Counted from the first letter of the stretch, positions 30,705-40,416 are shown. The stretch: 64,000 nt of DNA from Bacillus andreraoultii (GCF_001244735.1 NZ_LN868937.1:101332-165331); one strand, 5' to 3'. Numbers and translations are program-made. Notes: generated from the letters alone by a model not told the origin.

Positions 30705-30742
30705 ATTTAGCAGTCTATTCATTTAAAAATAGACTGCTAAAT
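30705..30742. terminator. Perfect 15-bp inverted repeat between converging genes
   Basis: ATTTAGCAGTCTATT (30705-30719) pairs with AATAGACTGCTAAAT (30728-30742). It lies between the end of the Mrr-like gene and the end of recombinase 2 and could serve both as a terminator, though T-runs are short. Confidence 0.5.
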
Positions 30743-30793
30743 CAGCTTCTGACAAAAAACAAATAAACTCCATAATGTAAAGCTAACAAGTTG

Positions 30794-32332
30794 TTAATCA
30801 AGAAGTTCAAGACTTATTTCCTCAAATAACTCTTCATCAAATTCGTAAACTATTTCTTTAATTGTTCGTTCTTTAGGTTTTTCTCCATTATTTACTTGAA
30901 TTTCTTTAATAAGCAACCGGAGGAATTCTTTTTTATCAAAGTCATCTAATAGGTTATAAAATGCATTAAAATTATTAGCAATGCAGTTAATTGCTGGTAA
31001 CAAGTCATTGTTGTTCTTTAATTCAATCTGCTTTGTTAATAGTATTTTAAATTCTTTTTGTTCACTTTCTTGATTTTGAACTCTTTCCATTTCTTCACTA
31101 AGTGTATCTATGTCAATTATTCTTTTTGTATAAAGTTGCAAGAGATCCTGTTTCTCTCTTTTTAGTTCAATTAAATTTTTTTCTAGTAATTTTAGTTCCT
31201 CTTCAATTGGTTCAAGTTCACTTTTTAGGTTATCAATAACAACTCTTTGTAATGGTACAGAGAGGTTTAAATCGTTAAGGTAATTCATAACCTGTGATAA
31301 TACCTCTTGCTCGGCATATTCCTTTTTTACAAGGTTCGACTTACATGCTTTAGACCCGCTGTTTTTAAAACGGCCACACACGTAATATTTGTACTTATTG
31401 TTTGCATTCCCTTGTACCATTGCACCTCCACAAGTAGGACACTTTAATAGACCTGATAATGGAAAGGAGCCGTTGTGTATTTTTTCTTGGGTATGACTAC
31501 GTAGTGATAAAAGTTTTTGAGTTCTTTCCCATAGCTCTTCACTGATAATTGGATAATGGTTACCTTTTTTATATTTACCTTTCCATTTAACATAACCATT
31601 GTAGATTTTATTATTGAGAATAGTTCTGACTGCGGTAATTGACCAATGATTATCCTTTTTGGTTTTGATACCTTGCATATTTAAATTACTAGCTATTTTT
31701 CGATAACCCCACATTTTATTGGAATAACAATCAAAAATGTATTTAACTACTCTTGCTTCATCTTCGTCAATTACTAATTTCTTATTTATTAAATTGTACC
31801 CAAATACCATTCCACCGTTAAAGTCCCCATTTTCAAATGTCTTCTCCATACCTAGTGATGTACGAAAGGCAATTAGATCTTTTTCGACTTCTGCAATAAT
31901 ACCTAATATCTGATAGATTAGTTTTGAATTAGGATCATTTGTGTCGATATTATCAGCGATAGAAATTAAGTTCTTGTTGGCCTTTTTTAGACGACTAAAG
32001 ATATATTGGGAATCTAAAGAATTACGTGATATACGATCTTGTTTAAATACGATGATGGAATCAATGTTATTTTCCTTTTGGAAAACGTTATAAAACATCT
32101 CTTTAAACTCAGGTCTATTTGAAAAGCTTTCTCCTGATGCGGGTTCCTCTACATATATTTTTACAAGAATAATATTATTTTCCTTACAATACTTTTCTAT
32201 TGCTTCAATTTGTTGTTCAATTGATGTGTTATCTAGTTGTTTGTTTGTGCTAACACGCACATAAGCATAAGCTCTTATATATTTTACTGGCATATTAACT
32301 TGAAGCCCAGACATTTCAATCTTTGCTGTCAT
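30794..32332 (-). CDS. Large serine recombinase 2
   Basis: A 512-residue recombinase with catalytic Ser28 in AYVRVSTNKQ, FKQDRISRN, a recombinase domain (GYNLINKKLVIDEDEARVV), a zinc ribbon (CPTCGGAM ... YVCGRFKNSGSKAC) and a C-terminal coiled coil. It differs clearly from recombinase 1 and does not reach an att site. It may be a second integrase from a nested element or a partner of recombinase 1, as CcrA and CcrB are. Its ATG overlaps the stop of a 58-residue gene. Confidence 0.9.
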   Translation of the reverse strand: MTAKIEMSGLQVNMPVKYIRAYAYVRVSTNKQLDNTSIEQQIEAIEKYCKENNIILVKIYVEEPASGESFSNRPEFKEMFYNVFQKENNIDSIIVFKQDRISRNSLDSQYIFSRLKKANKNLISIADNIDTNDPNSKLIYQILGIIAEVEKDLIAFRTSLGMEKTFENGDFNGGMVFGYNLINKKLVIDEDEARVVKYIFDCYSNKMWGYRKIASNLNMQGIKTKKDNHWSITAVRTILNNKIYNGYVKWKGKYKKGNHYPIISEELWERTQKLLSLRSHTQEKIHNGSFPLSGLLKCPTCGGAMVQGNANNKYKYYVCGRFKNSGSKACKSNLVKKEYAEQEVLSQVMNYLNDLNLSVPLQRVVIDNLKSELEPIEEELKLLEKNLIELKREKQDLLQLYTKRIIDIDTLSEEMERVQNQESEQKEFKILLTKQIELKNNNDLLPAINCIANNFNAFYNLLDDFDKKEFLRLLIKEIQVNNGEKPKERTIKEIVYEFDEELFEEISLELLD

Positions 32333-32505
32333 CTTTCACCCTCCAATTCAATAGAAAATCCTTTTCCTATAGAATCAGAGTATTTAACCATTAGGTCTGT
32401 TAGGTGATTTAGAAAATCATAGCCTTTTATTTTTGTTAACTCTTTACTTGTTGCAAGTCTAAGTCTGTAATCTTTATCGTAATCTAACATTTCATTTTTC
32501 ATCAT
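32329..32505 (-). CDS. 58-aa protein coupled to recombinase 2
   Basis: A frame MMKNEMLDYDKDYRLRLA... of 58 codons whose TGA overlaps the recombinase ATG (ATGA). A GGGGAG ribosome site lies 11-12 nt upstream of the first ATG. I do not recognise the family. Tight coupling to a recombinase suggests a role in recombination control or directionality, which is inference. Confidence 0.6.
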   Translation of the reverse strand: MMKNEMLDYDKDYRLRLATSKELTKIKGYDFLNHLTDLMVKYSDSIGKGFSIELEGER

Positions 32506-32709
32506 AATTTAATGATCTCCCCTTATCTATTTGTGATTTTATGACACAAATAACAGTCCGCTCGTCATTTGCTGAAACATGATAACCGCGAAAAAATGAT
32601 ATTTTAAGAGAAAACAAAAATATTTTTATTTTATTTGGATTTTGGATAAATTTGATTGAAATTTTAGGTGGATATAAAATGAGGTAAAGGATGAATTGAG
32701 GGGAAACGA

Positions 32710-33783
32710 ATGCTATCAATCTCTAGGAAAGATTTATATGAAAAGCTGTGGAATATGGGGATTACTAAGACAGCAACAGAACTAAGTGTTCCATATAATA
32801 AATTAAAAAATGCATGTACTAGTAATGATATCCCACTACCTACAGCCTCTTATTGGAGTAGCTTATATTTGGGAAAGAAGCCAGTTCAGCCAGCGTTGCC
32901 AAATCCAAAAGATAATCGTATGATTGCTCTCGCAAAGGCTAAAAAGCAAAAAGCTGCAGCACCTAAAAAAATTATAAAAACTGTAAATGCCGAAAAATCC
33001 AATAGTATTTCTACTGAAACAAATGTCACTTCACGTATAAAGAAAAAAGAAAAGCCGACCTATTTTTCATACTTAGGGAATGAGAAACAGAACCTAACAG
33101 ATATTTATAACACGTTAAAGGTTAATAAAAACTTATCTAGTAACCCCCATAGGGAAATAGTAAAATATCGCAAAAAAAATCAGTCCTATAGAGAAGATAA
33201 ATTAAGAATACATTCAGCTTCTGGTGAAATTACTCCAGAAATCTTACCTTTTATTGATAGTTTATTTAAAGCACTTGAAAAGGCAGGAGCAAAGATTGTT
33301 AGTAAGTATGATGAAACAGAAGTATTGTATAAAAAATATACTTTTACATTGAATTTTAAACTACCTTGTAAAAAGATAATGCTTTCTCCGGATGATAAAA
33401 ATTATTCAGACTATCATACATTTGAATATGAAACAACTGGGAAAATAAACGTTGAAGTTGGTTATAAAGTTTATTGGTATAAATGGGGTAGATACGAAAA
33501 ATTAATAAAACAAACTAAGACTACAACACCTGAAGATTTACTGAGAAGAGTATTCTTATATATATTTTCACTACCAGAAATCATTGATGAAAAAGAAAGG
33601 GATCATATCATTGCAGAAGAGAAAAAACAAAAAGAAGAACAAGAGAGGAAATTACTCAGGGAGCGGAGAGAAAGGGAATATAAAAGAACTCAGGATTTGT
33701 TGAATAGCTCGGTAAACTATTTTTATTCTAAACTAATAAAAGAATACATTTCTGCTGAATTAGATGAAACAACAGATGAATAG
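32710..33783 (+). CDS. HTH-containing protein of unknown function, cut at its end by IS66
   Basis: A 357-residue protein. The first 60 residues (SRKDLYEKLWNMGITKTATELSVPYNKLKNACTSNDIPLPTASYW) match the pattern LY-x-W-x-(P/M)-x-T-K-x-A-x-E with a helix-turn-helix, seen in uncharacterised cargo proteins of mobile elements. A basic linker, a mixed central domain (about 160-290) and a C-terminal coiled coil rich in Glu, Lys and Arg follow. The G of its TAG stop is the first base of the IS66 element, so the natural C-terminus may be lost. Function unknown. Confidence 0.65.
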   Translation: MLSISRKDLYEKLWNMGITKTATELSVPYNKLKNACTSNDIPLPTASYWSSLYLGKKPVQPALPNPKDNRMIALAKAKKQKAAAPKKIIKTVNAEKSNSISTETNVTSRIKKKEKPTYFSYLGNEKQNLTDIYNTLKVNKNLSSNPHREIVKYRKKNQSYREDKLRIHSASGEITPEILPFIDSLFKALEKAGAKIVSKYDETEVLYKKYTFTLNFKLPCKKIMLSPDDKNYSDYHTFEYETTGKINVEVGYKVYWYKWGRYEKLIKQTKTTTPEDLLRRVFLYIFSLPEIIDEKERDHIIAEEKKQKEEQERKLLRERREREYKRTQDLLNSSVNYFYSKLIKEYISAELDETTDE

Positions 33784-33866
33784 TAAGCCCCCATTCAAAC
33801 AACGCATATAATTCAACAGCACCTCTTGTTAAGATTGACTTATCAATCAAAGGAGGTGCTTTTCAT

Positions 33867-34061
33867 ATGCCAGAACAAAAATTAACTATTGTCCCCGTAA
33901 CATTGCATTCCAATACAGAAAATACTCCAATCACAAAATCAACTGTCTCCTCTTCGAATTCAACTTGTACAATTAAGTTTGGTAAAGTTGAAATCTCCTT
34001 CTCCAACGGTATTGATGAGCACATCATTCAAACTGTCATGAGGGAGTTGAAAGATTTATGA
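33867..34061 (+). CDS. tnpA: IS66 TnpA-like accessory protein (short)
   Basis: A 64-residue product in the tnpA position. The pattern VEISFSNGIDEHIIQTVMRELKDL at the end is typical of the short IS66 TnpA (helix for DNA contact). Ends 4 nt into the tnpB start. It is shorter than many TnpA proteins. GGAGG precedes ATG 33867. Confidence 0.8.
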   Translation: MPEQKLTIVPVTLHSNTENTPITKSTVSSSNSTCTIKFGKVEISFSNGIDEHIIQTVMRELKDL

Positions 34062-34411
34062 GACATGATTACTCGAGTGTGAAAAATATCTATATTATCT
34101 GTGGTAAGACAGATATGAGAAAAGGAATAGATGGATTAGCTACACTAATTCAGGATTCTTTTGAACTGGATCCTTATGGTGATTCAATTTTCTTGTTTTC
34201 TGGGTGGAGTAAAGATCGCTATAAATGTTTATATTTTGACGGTGACGGCTTTGCCATGCTTTATAAGCGATTAGATAATGGAAAACTTCAATGGCCCAGA
34301 AACGAAAAGGAAGTACGAAATCTATCCCAACAAGAACTACGCTGGTTATTAGAAGGGTTATGCATTCAGCAGCCAAAAGCCATTCAACCATCTCAAAAAG
34401 GACAATTTTAA
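34058..34411 (+). CDS. tnpB: IS66 TnpB accessory protein
   Basis: A 117-residue protein with the IS66 Orf2 signature (IYIICGKTDMRKGIDGLA, LFSGWSKDRYKCLYFDGDGFAMLYKRL, and RWLLEGL). It overlaps tnpA by 4 nt and is required for IS66 movement in studied elements. Confidence 0.95.
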   Translation: MRHDYSSVKNIYIICGKTDMRKGIDGLATLIQDSFELDPYGDSIFLFSGWSKDRYKCLYFDGDGFAMLYKRLDNGKLQWPRNEKEVRNLSQQELRWLLEGLCIQQPKAIQPSQKGQF

Positions 34412-34487
34412 CTCTATTAAAGTTGAAATAAAGCTATTTTCATTACGTTCAAGATGCTATACTAATATTATCTTATTTGAACGAAAA

Positions 34488-36074
34488 GTGGTGAGTCTTG
34501 TGGTTAATGCTTCGTCTAATAATCAGAATCAATACGAGAAATTAATTCGGCTTCTTGAAGAACAATTAGCTCATTCTAATCAACAAAATGAAGCATTATC
34601 CAAACAGATAGAATCACTAACTGAGCAAGTTCGCTATTTAACGAAACTTTTATATGGATCAAAAACAGAGAAAACGAAATATAATGCACATGATGATAAG
34701 CAAATTTCATTATTCGAAGATGATTCGTCTTTTAATGAATCTGAGCACACAGAAGAACAAAGCCAACAAACGATTTCTTACACTGTTGTACGCAAAGTTC
34801 AGAATAAAAAACGGAATGATTCATTACATGAAAATATTGAAGTAAAGACCATTCATTATCATCCGGATAATACGATTTGTGATTGTTGTCAGTGTCAGAT
34901 GACTGAAATAGGTACGACAATTGTCCGTGAAGAGGCTGAATTCATACCTGCAAGAATGGAAAAAATTCAACATATTGAACATGCATATGAATGTAGAAAC
35001 TGCAAAGCCGATTTATCCCAAAAGGCACAAATTAAACGTGGCAAATCACCTCAGCCTCCGATTCAACGAAGCATTGCTGGTCCGAGTGTTCTTGCCAAGG
35101 TTATTTATGATAAATTCGTTCAATACTTACCCCTTTACCGGCAAGTAAAGGAATGGGATCGTTATGGATTAAATACAAATGATAAAAATCTTTCTAATTG
35201 GGTTATTCGGGCATCACATGACTGGCTTTTGCCTATATATGAGCGAATGAAAAACATCATGCTAAAAAAGTCCATTTTACACGTCGATGAAACTTATGGA
35301 CAAGTTATCAATCGATCGGATGGAAAACCTGGCCAATCTAACGCTTATAACTGGGTTTATCGAAGTGTACCTAGTCAAGGTCCAACTATCGTTCTGTTTC
35401 AAAGTTCATTATCACGAGCTCGATCTGTTCTTGAAGGCTTTATTGAAAATTATTCAGGAACGATTGTCTGTGATGGTTACTCAGCATATGACAAAATTGA
35501 AGGGATTACCTTTGCCAATTGTTGGGCTCATGTTAGACGTTATTGGTTAAAAGCAGACAGTAAAAACGGACGAATTGGTGTAAAATACTGCGATGATTTA
35601 TTTCGCCTTGAAAGGGAATTTAAGCACTTATCCCCAAGTAAACGAAGGAAAAATCGCAAAAAGTACTCGAAACCGTTAGTTGATAAGTTTCTTTCCTGGG
35701 TTGAAAAATCACCATTTTACGGGAAAAATGCACTCGCTAAAGCAGCTGAATACACGCTAAATAGAGCGAACGGATTAAAAGCATTCTTGAATGATGGCCG
35801 AATAGAGATTGATAACAATCCCGCCGAAAATGCCATCCGCCCGAATGTAATTGGTCGAAAAAACTGGTTATTTTCCGTGAGCGAAGCTGGTGCAAAAGCA
35901 AACGCAATCTGCCTTAGTATCGCAGAAACAGCTAAAGCGAATGGGATAGATTTCTACCAGTATCTAGTAAGGATACTGAAAGAACTACCAAATTTGGATA
36001 TCCATAGAAACCCAGAAATTATAAACAACTATTTGCCTTGGTCAAAAACAATCCAAGCAGAATGTGTAAAATAA
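34488..36074 (+). CDS. tnpC: IS66 transposase TnpC
   Basis: A 528-residue transposase: an N-terminal coiled coil (about 15-55), a zinc-binding region (CDCCQCQM near 130 and CRNCKA near 168), and a DDE core with Asp in LHVDETYGQV, Asp in VCDGYSAYD and Glu in NNPAENAIRPNVIGRKNW. The full length suggests activity. GTG 34488 is used; GTG 34500 with a nearer GGTGAG is an alternative. Confidence 0.95.
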   Translation: MVSLVVNASSNNQNQYEKLIRLLEEQLAHSNQQNEALSKQIESLTEQVRYLTKLLYGSKTEKTKYNAHDDKQISLFEDDSSFNESEHTEEQSQQTISYTVVRKVQNKKRNDSLHENIEVKTIHYHPDNTICDCCQCQMTEIGTTIVREEAEFIPARMEKIQHIEHAYECRNCKADLSQKAQIKRGKSPQPPIQRSIAGPSVLAKVIYDKFVQYLPLYRQVKEWDRYGLNTNDKNLSNWVIRASHDWLLPIYERMKNIMLKKSILHVDETYGQVINRSDGKPGQSNAYNWVYRSVPSQGPTIVLFQSSLSRARSVLEGFIENYSGTIVCDGYSAYDKIEGITFANCWAHVRRYWLKADSKNGRIGVKYCDDLFRLEREFKHLSPSKRRKNRKKYSKPLVDKFLSWVEKSPFYGKNALAKAAEYTLNRANGLKAFLNDGRIEIDNNPAENAIRPNVIGRKNWLFSVSEAGAKANAICLSIAETAKANGIDFYQYLVRILKELPNLDIHRNPEIINNYLPWSKTIQAECVK

Positions 36075-36287
36075 CCGTAAATCTGATAAAAAAATCATGG
36101 TTTTACGGTTATTTGTAGTACGTACCATTAAGGTGCGTTTATTTTTTTATTTCGGGCTTACGTTTCAACTACACCTGTGGAGTAATATGTTAAAAGAAAA
36201 CAGCCAGCACTATAAAATGCTGGCTTGTTGCAATGCATGAGACAAGTGAATAATAGATTTGGACTATATAATATTATTATAATTGTT

Positions 36288-37715
36288 CTATCTATTCAGC
36301 ATACCATGTTTTCTTTTATCAGCATTTCTAATATCATTGCTAGTTATAATAGGTTTTATCCTTTCTCTTGTTCTTTCGTGGATAAAATCTTCTTTAAATC
36401 CTAATTCTTTTAGTAAATAGAATTCTAGTATGTTACGTAGGATATGGAAAGCAGTTAGTAGATCTTCTCCTTTAAGAGCTTTATCTTCTAGTTTCTGATT
36501 ATAGTGTGTGTAATAATTTCTTGTTTTAGCAATTAACTGAGGAAATTCAATAAAATTGAATTCTCCGGTGTGAAAGAAGAATCTATAGTCTGCTATTAGT
36601 AAATCAGCCAGACGACTTCTTAATACAACAAAGTTTCTGCATCCGTCTAGTAAAAACTTTCTATCTTGTTTCCGAAAGGCTTCAGGTCTTACTTCTAATA
36701 ACTTTTCTACTCTTTCTTTATAATCATGAAGAGAATAAGCAATCCTACGAGAATGGTAGGTTTCTAATGCTTGTACCATGTTCAAGAAATGCCGACTAAC
36801 TGATAAGTTTTTATTGTATAAACTGTCAATATAGAGTTCTATTATGGGTTCCATTATAGTTGATACCTCTTGCCATTGTGAGAAATTTGCTTGTTTCAGC
36901 TCACTCAAGCTAAAAAGGTAATCATGTTTTATTAACCGCTCATTATTATTTTCACCTTTTAAAGCGTGTTTATGAGCGTGAATAACTTCTAACGGCAGAA
37001 TATGTTTCTCATGATCTTCAAATTCATAATAAATATCGGGACTTTCAACGATCATCGAGTCGTAGCTTAGAGGGACACCTACAGCTATCTCGATAAGTCT
37101 TTTCATTTGGTCGGCTATTTTCATAAACCATTCTAATTTTTGAATTGATTGTGCTTCAATTATAAGATGTGGGGTTTGCTTTAATGTTAATTCCTCTTTC
37201 ATGAGGTAAAACGGATCACTGAAGCTCAAATAGTAGGATATACTGTAAACTCCATTAGAGAAGATTTCAATAGGCTCTACAATTTTTAAATCTATAAGAG
37301 AATCCCCTCTTTTGTCTAAATCGGGTCTTACGTAGTTTGATACATCACCCCACTGTATTATACCCGGTATGCTAATAGTCATTTTAGAAAATCTGATATC
37401 TTCTTCTTTATTAAAGTTTACACCATTAAACATGAACTGGGCCTTATACCCAAATACTTCCTCGGTCCCAATCCTACTTTTGGTACTTATTCTAGAACAA
37501 TTGACAAGGGTAATCTTAGCACCATTAATCGTAGAACCAGTAATAAAGGGAATTTCAAGAGGAAGTTCTAGGTAACTCATTATAGGCCCATTATTAGGTA
37601 TACGGATATATAGTACTATGCCACCTTTATCTTCATTTAAATATAAGTCCCCTGTATATTTCTTTCCTGTATTGATAATCTTCCAAAAACCTGTTGCAGA
37701 TAAATTTAATTTCAT
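36288..37715 (-). CDS. apeA: ApeA-type HEPN anti-phage protein
   Basis: A 475-residue protein with the ApeA layout: an N-terminal beta-rich domain (about 1-300) and a C-terminal HEPN domain holding the RNase motif R-x4-H as Arg399-NYYT-His404. ApeA is a single-gene abortive-infection system whose HEPN domain is thought to cleave RNA after phage sensing. It lies alone, divergent from the coiled-coil gene, directly after the IS66. The assignment rests on domain order and the HEPN motif read by eye. Confidence 0.75.
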   Translation of the reverse strand: MKLNLSATGFWKIINTGKKYTGDLYLNEDKGGIVLYIRIPNNGPIMSYLELPLEIPFITGSTINGAKITLVNCSRISTKSRIGTEEVFGYKAQFMFNGVNFNKEEDIRFSKMTISIPGIIQWGDVSNYVRPDLDKRGDSLIDLKIVEPIEIFSNGVYSISYYLSFSDPFYLMKEELTLKQTPHLIIEAQSIQKLEWFMKIADQMKRLIEIAVGVPLSYDSMIVESPDIYYEFEDHEKHILPLEVIHAHKHALKGENNNERLIKHDYLFSLSELKQANFSQWQEVSTIMEPIIELYIDSLYNKNLSVSRHFLNMVQALETYHSRRIAYSLHDYKERVEKLLEVRPEAFRKQDRKFLLDGCRNFVVLRSRLADLLIADYRFFFHTGEFNFIEFPQLIAKTRNYYTHYNQKLEDKALKGEDLLTAFHILRNILEFYLLKELGFKEDFIHERTRERIKPIITSNDIRNADKRKHGMLNR

Positions 37716-37949
37716 TATTTCACCTCCACAAAAGCGTTGGTAGCTATTTCTAGTGTATCTATAAATTTCAAATTATAGCAACTTAATAATTCTAGTTTTT
37801 GTGTTAAAACATTAAACTTTGAAATTTAAATGAATAATAGTTTATATTCTAAGGCCTTCTTAATATTGAATAATTAATAATAAAGGCTTTAAATATGTTG
37901 AACTTTGTTATAATTTCTAATATGGTGTTCTATAGAAAGGAGAGGTTTT

Positions 37950-39257
37950 ATGACTATACTACTAGAAGAAAAAGTAACAAATCATGATACATATATAAAA
38001 GTAGAGAGAATTATACAACTTCTGGAAACTATTATTGTAAGTGATATTCCTTCAGAACAAGTGTCAAAGTTAGAGCGATTAAGTGAAACAATAAATATTT
38101 TAAAACAAGCTCTTGATAGAGCGGATCCATGGTTACTATCACAATTAACACTCCAAAATATGAATGGTCATATTACAAATATTATAAATGAATTAACTAA
38201 CTACCATAACAACAAGAATGTTCAGCATTTAAATAATGCCCTCTCTCACCTTGAAAAAGTAATCCCATTTTTCCCTCAAGTAATGCTTACAAGGACTCCA
38301 GAAGACATAGAAGGTGTTAGAGAATCAGTAATCTCGTTTAGAAAGTCTATTGGTCAGCATTTAGCGAATGTAGAAAAACAGGCAAATGCAGCCGAAGAAG
38401 CATTCAAAAACAATAAAGAGAAGCTCGATGATTTAACATCTTCAATTGAATTTCAAAAAAGCAGGATTGATTCAGTGATTTCTGATTTTCAAGACCAATT
38501 TTTAAAAGGTCAGTCTGAAAGAAGCGAAAGAATTGAACAGCTTATTGAACAAACTAAAAGTGAATTCAACAATTTCATATCAATTAAAGGTACAACAATT
38601 GAGGAACAAATGAACAAGCAACAAGAAGAACATGATACACAATTAAATAAAAATGAAATAGAATTTGACGAGCAAATGGCAAATCAAGAAAAAAAATTTA
38701 TAGAGGCATTTGAAAATATTAATAAAATGAACGAAGAAGCAGAAAAAATTGTTGGTATTATAAGCATGAAAGGACTCGCTAGTGGTTATCAGAAGATTGC
38801 TAATGATGAGGGTAGGAAAGCGTTTTGGTGGAATATGGGTTCAATAGCCTCCATTCTAGCTGTTATTGTATTTGGAGTATTTTTTATACTTCTTCATGAA
38901 GGAACAATGGATTGGACAACTTTAATTAGTAGAGTTGTTTTATCTGGGTTTGGATTAACTTTATTTACTTATTGTGCAAAGCAATCCAGTAATTACAGAA
39001 ATGAAGAAAGACGAAATAGGAAAATTGAACTTGAATTGGCTTCGCTAGACCCCTATTTGAAGGATCTGGAAGAAAGTCAACAAAAAGAAGTAAAGCAGAG
39101 TCTTGTTAACAAATACTTTGGTGTAGACTTTCTCAATTCAAATAGTAAAGAGTCCCATATAAATGAAAATGGGTTTGATTTATTAATGAATAATCCTCAA
39201 TTGTTACAGACTCTTGCAGAAAAGGTAAGTCAATTCAAACAGACAGAAAAACAGTAA
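37950..39257 (+). CDS. Coiled-coil membrane protein, unknown
   Basis: A 435-residue protein. A helical N-terminus (1-130), a long coiled coil (about 130-270, rich in Gln, Glu and Lys), two membrane helices (about 293-313 and 322-345) and a cytosolic Glu/Lys-rich tail can be seen. No catalytic motif was found. It is 17 nt upstream of the AbiTii-domain gene, and this shape resembles membrane-tethered sensors or effectors of defence systems. Function unknown. Confidence 0.7.
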   Translation: MTILLEEKVTNHDTYIKVERIIQLLETIIVSDIPSEQVSKLERLSETINILKQALDRADPWLLSQLTLQNMNGHITNIINELTNYHNNKNVQHLNNALSHLEKVIPFFPQVMLTRTPEDIEGVRESVISFRKSIGQHLANVEKQANAAEEAFKNNKEKLDDLTSSIEFQKSRIDSVISDFQDQFLKGQSERSERIEQLIEQTKSEFNNFISIKGTTIEEQMNKQQEEHDTQLNKNEIEFDEQMANQEKKFIEAFENINKMNEEAEKIVGIISMKGLASGYQKIANDEGRKAFWWNMGSIASILAVIVFGVFFILLHEGTMDWTTLISRVVLSGFGLTLFTYCAKQSSNYRNEERRNRKIELELASLDPYLKDLEESQQKEVKQSLVNKYFGVDFLNSNSKESHINENGFDLLMNNPQLLQTLAEKVSQFKQTEKQ

Positions 39258-39274
39258 TTTTGGGAGTGAGATAA

Positions 39275-40171
39275 GTGGATTCGATCGTTTTAGATCTACA
39301 AAAAGAAGCAATGGACTCAGGTTCCAGTATTTCTAACTTACTGAGAAAATCATATGTAATTTCCAAGAAGCTAAAAATCAGAGACTTTGAAAAATGGGCA
39401 AGTCAGGAATTAAACGGATATATGAGTAATCTTGAAAACATTCCTGATTATCGAGAGGTTAGAGGAAGCCTTCAGTTCCTCAATCCCATATATGGTTGGC
39501 GACCAGTTATAATTGAAAATCCAGAACTAGCCGATATTGTTTCAACTAATAAAATTTCTCAACCTATAACTGAAATTGAATACTTGGTGGAAAGCAGTAA
39601 TGACCATTTAGTCATCCAATTACCACAAAATATACAAAATCAACTTTCAAATTGGGCGGATGGAAGACCTACAAAGTTCCAAGTTAGTTTTGGGAAGAGT
39701 CAAGCTCAACAAATAATTGACAGTGTGAGAAATATAATTTTAGAGTGGTCAATACAACTTGAGGAGGATGGAATATTGGGTGAGGGTGTTAGCTTTTCAA
39801 AAGAGGAGAAGCGTGAAGCAGACAAGCAAAACTATACTGTCAACAACTTTTATGGCAATACCTCTGGAGTACAAATTCAGCAACATACACAACATTCAAT
39901 ACAAACACAAATAAATGAAATGGATTTGGAAAAGGTAAATGAATTTATTTCGATGCTACGGGGGAATTTAAGTCACATTACGCTTGAAAGAGAAGTAAAA
40001 GAGGCACTTGAGTTAGAAATAAGTAAAATATCAAATGAATTAATGACAAATAAACCCAAAACCCAAATTATTAAAGAGTCTATGAGAACTATAAAAAGTG
40101 TTCTTGAGGGGATAACTGGTAGTTTAATTGCTTCTGGTTTATTACATGAAATTAGTAAAATCACTGTGTAA
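39275..40171 (+). CDS. AbiTii-domain protein
   Basis: A 298-residue protein whose N-terminus (SIVLDLQKEAMDSGSSISNLLRKSYVISKKLK, then FEKWASQELNGY) fits the AbiTii domain found in abortive-infection proteins. A loop holding NNFYGN is followed by a helical C-terminal part (about 215-298) ending with a hydrophobic stretch. GTG 39275 follows GGGAGTGAG. It is co-transcribed with the coiled-coil membrane gene, and the pair may form a defence unit. Confidence 0.78.
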   Translation: MDSIVLDLQKEAMDSGSSISNLLRKSYVISKKLKIRDFEKWASQELNGYMSNLENIPDYREVRGSLQFLNPIYGWRPVIIENPELADIVSTNKISQPITEIEYLVESSNDHLVIQLPQNIQNQLSNWADGRPTKFQVSFGKSQAQQIIDSVRNIILEWSIQLEEDGILGEGVSFSKEEKREADKQNYTVNNFYGNTSGVQIQQHTQHSIQTQINEMDLEKVNEFISMLRGNLSHITLEREVKEALELEISKISNELMTNKPKTQIIKESMRTIKSVLEGITGSLIASGLLHEISKITV

Positions 40172-40362
40172 GTAGAAATGGCAGTCGTATTTTGACTTCT
40201 GAATTCCTCTTAGTTTTTTTCATAGCCATGTCGACCACTTTTGCATATTTCTTAAAGGTTTATGATCGATCCCTTTAGAAAGTTTTTGCGTATTATAAAT
40301 TCTTACTAAATATTTGCTTCTTTATAGGCTTATCAACACCGGTAAGCTAACTTTATATGAAA

Positions 40363-40398
40363 AACAGCATTGGTAAGTAAAATCCAATGCTGTTCTTT
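40363..40398 (+). terminator. Terminator at the right end of the island
   Basis: AACAGCATTGG (40363-40373) pairs with CCAATGCTGTT (40384-40394), followed by CTTTT. It ends transcription before the right att site. Confidence 0.8.
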
Positions 40399-40416
40399 TG
40401 CCTCTTAAAACAACAC

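Larger units (their letters stand above)
33783..36161 (+). mobile_element. IS66-family insertion sequence, about 2.38 kb
   Basis: The left end reads GTAAGCCCCC and the right end, read inward, GTAAGCCCGAAA, as terminal inverted repeats. Three genes tnpA, tnpB and tnpC lie inside in IS66 order. The 8 bases outside the ends (GATGAATA and GTTTCAAC) differ, so the usual 8-bp duplication is missing. This implies a rearrangement after insertion, perhaps recombination with another IS66 copy; a remnant of the same IS lies at 47332-47487. Confidence 0.93.

Noticed and set aside
40172..40362. Transposase remnant at the island's right end
   Set aside because: A minus-strand stretch near 40190-40280 gives transposase-like short peptides, but the frame is broken and no inverted repeats support it.
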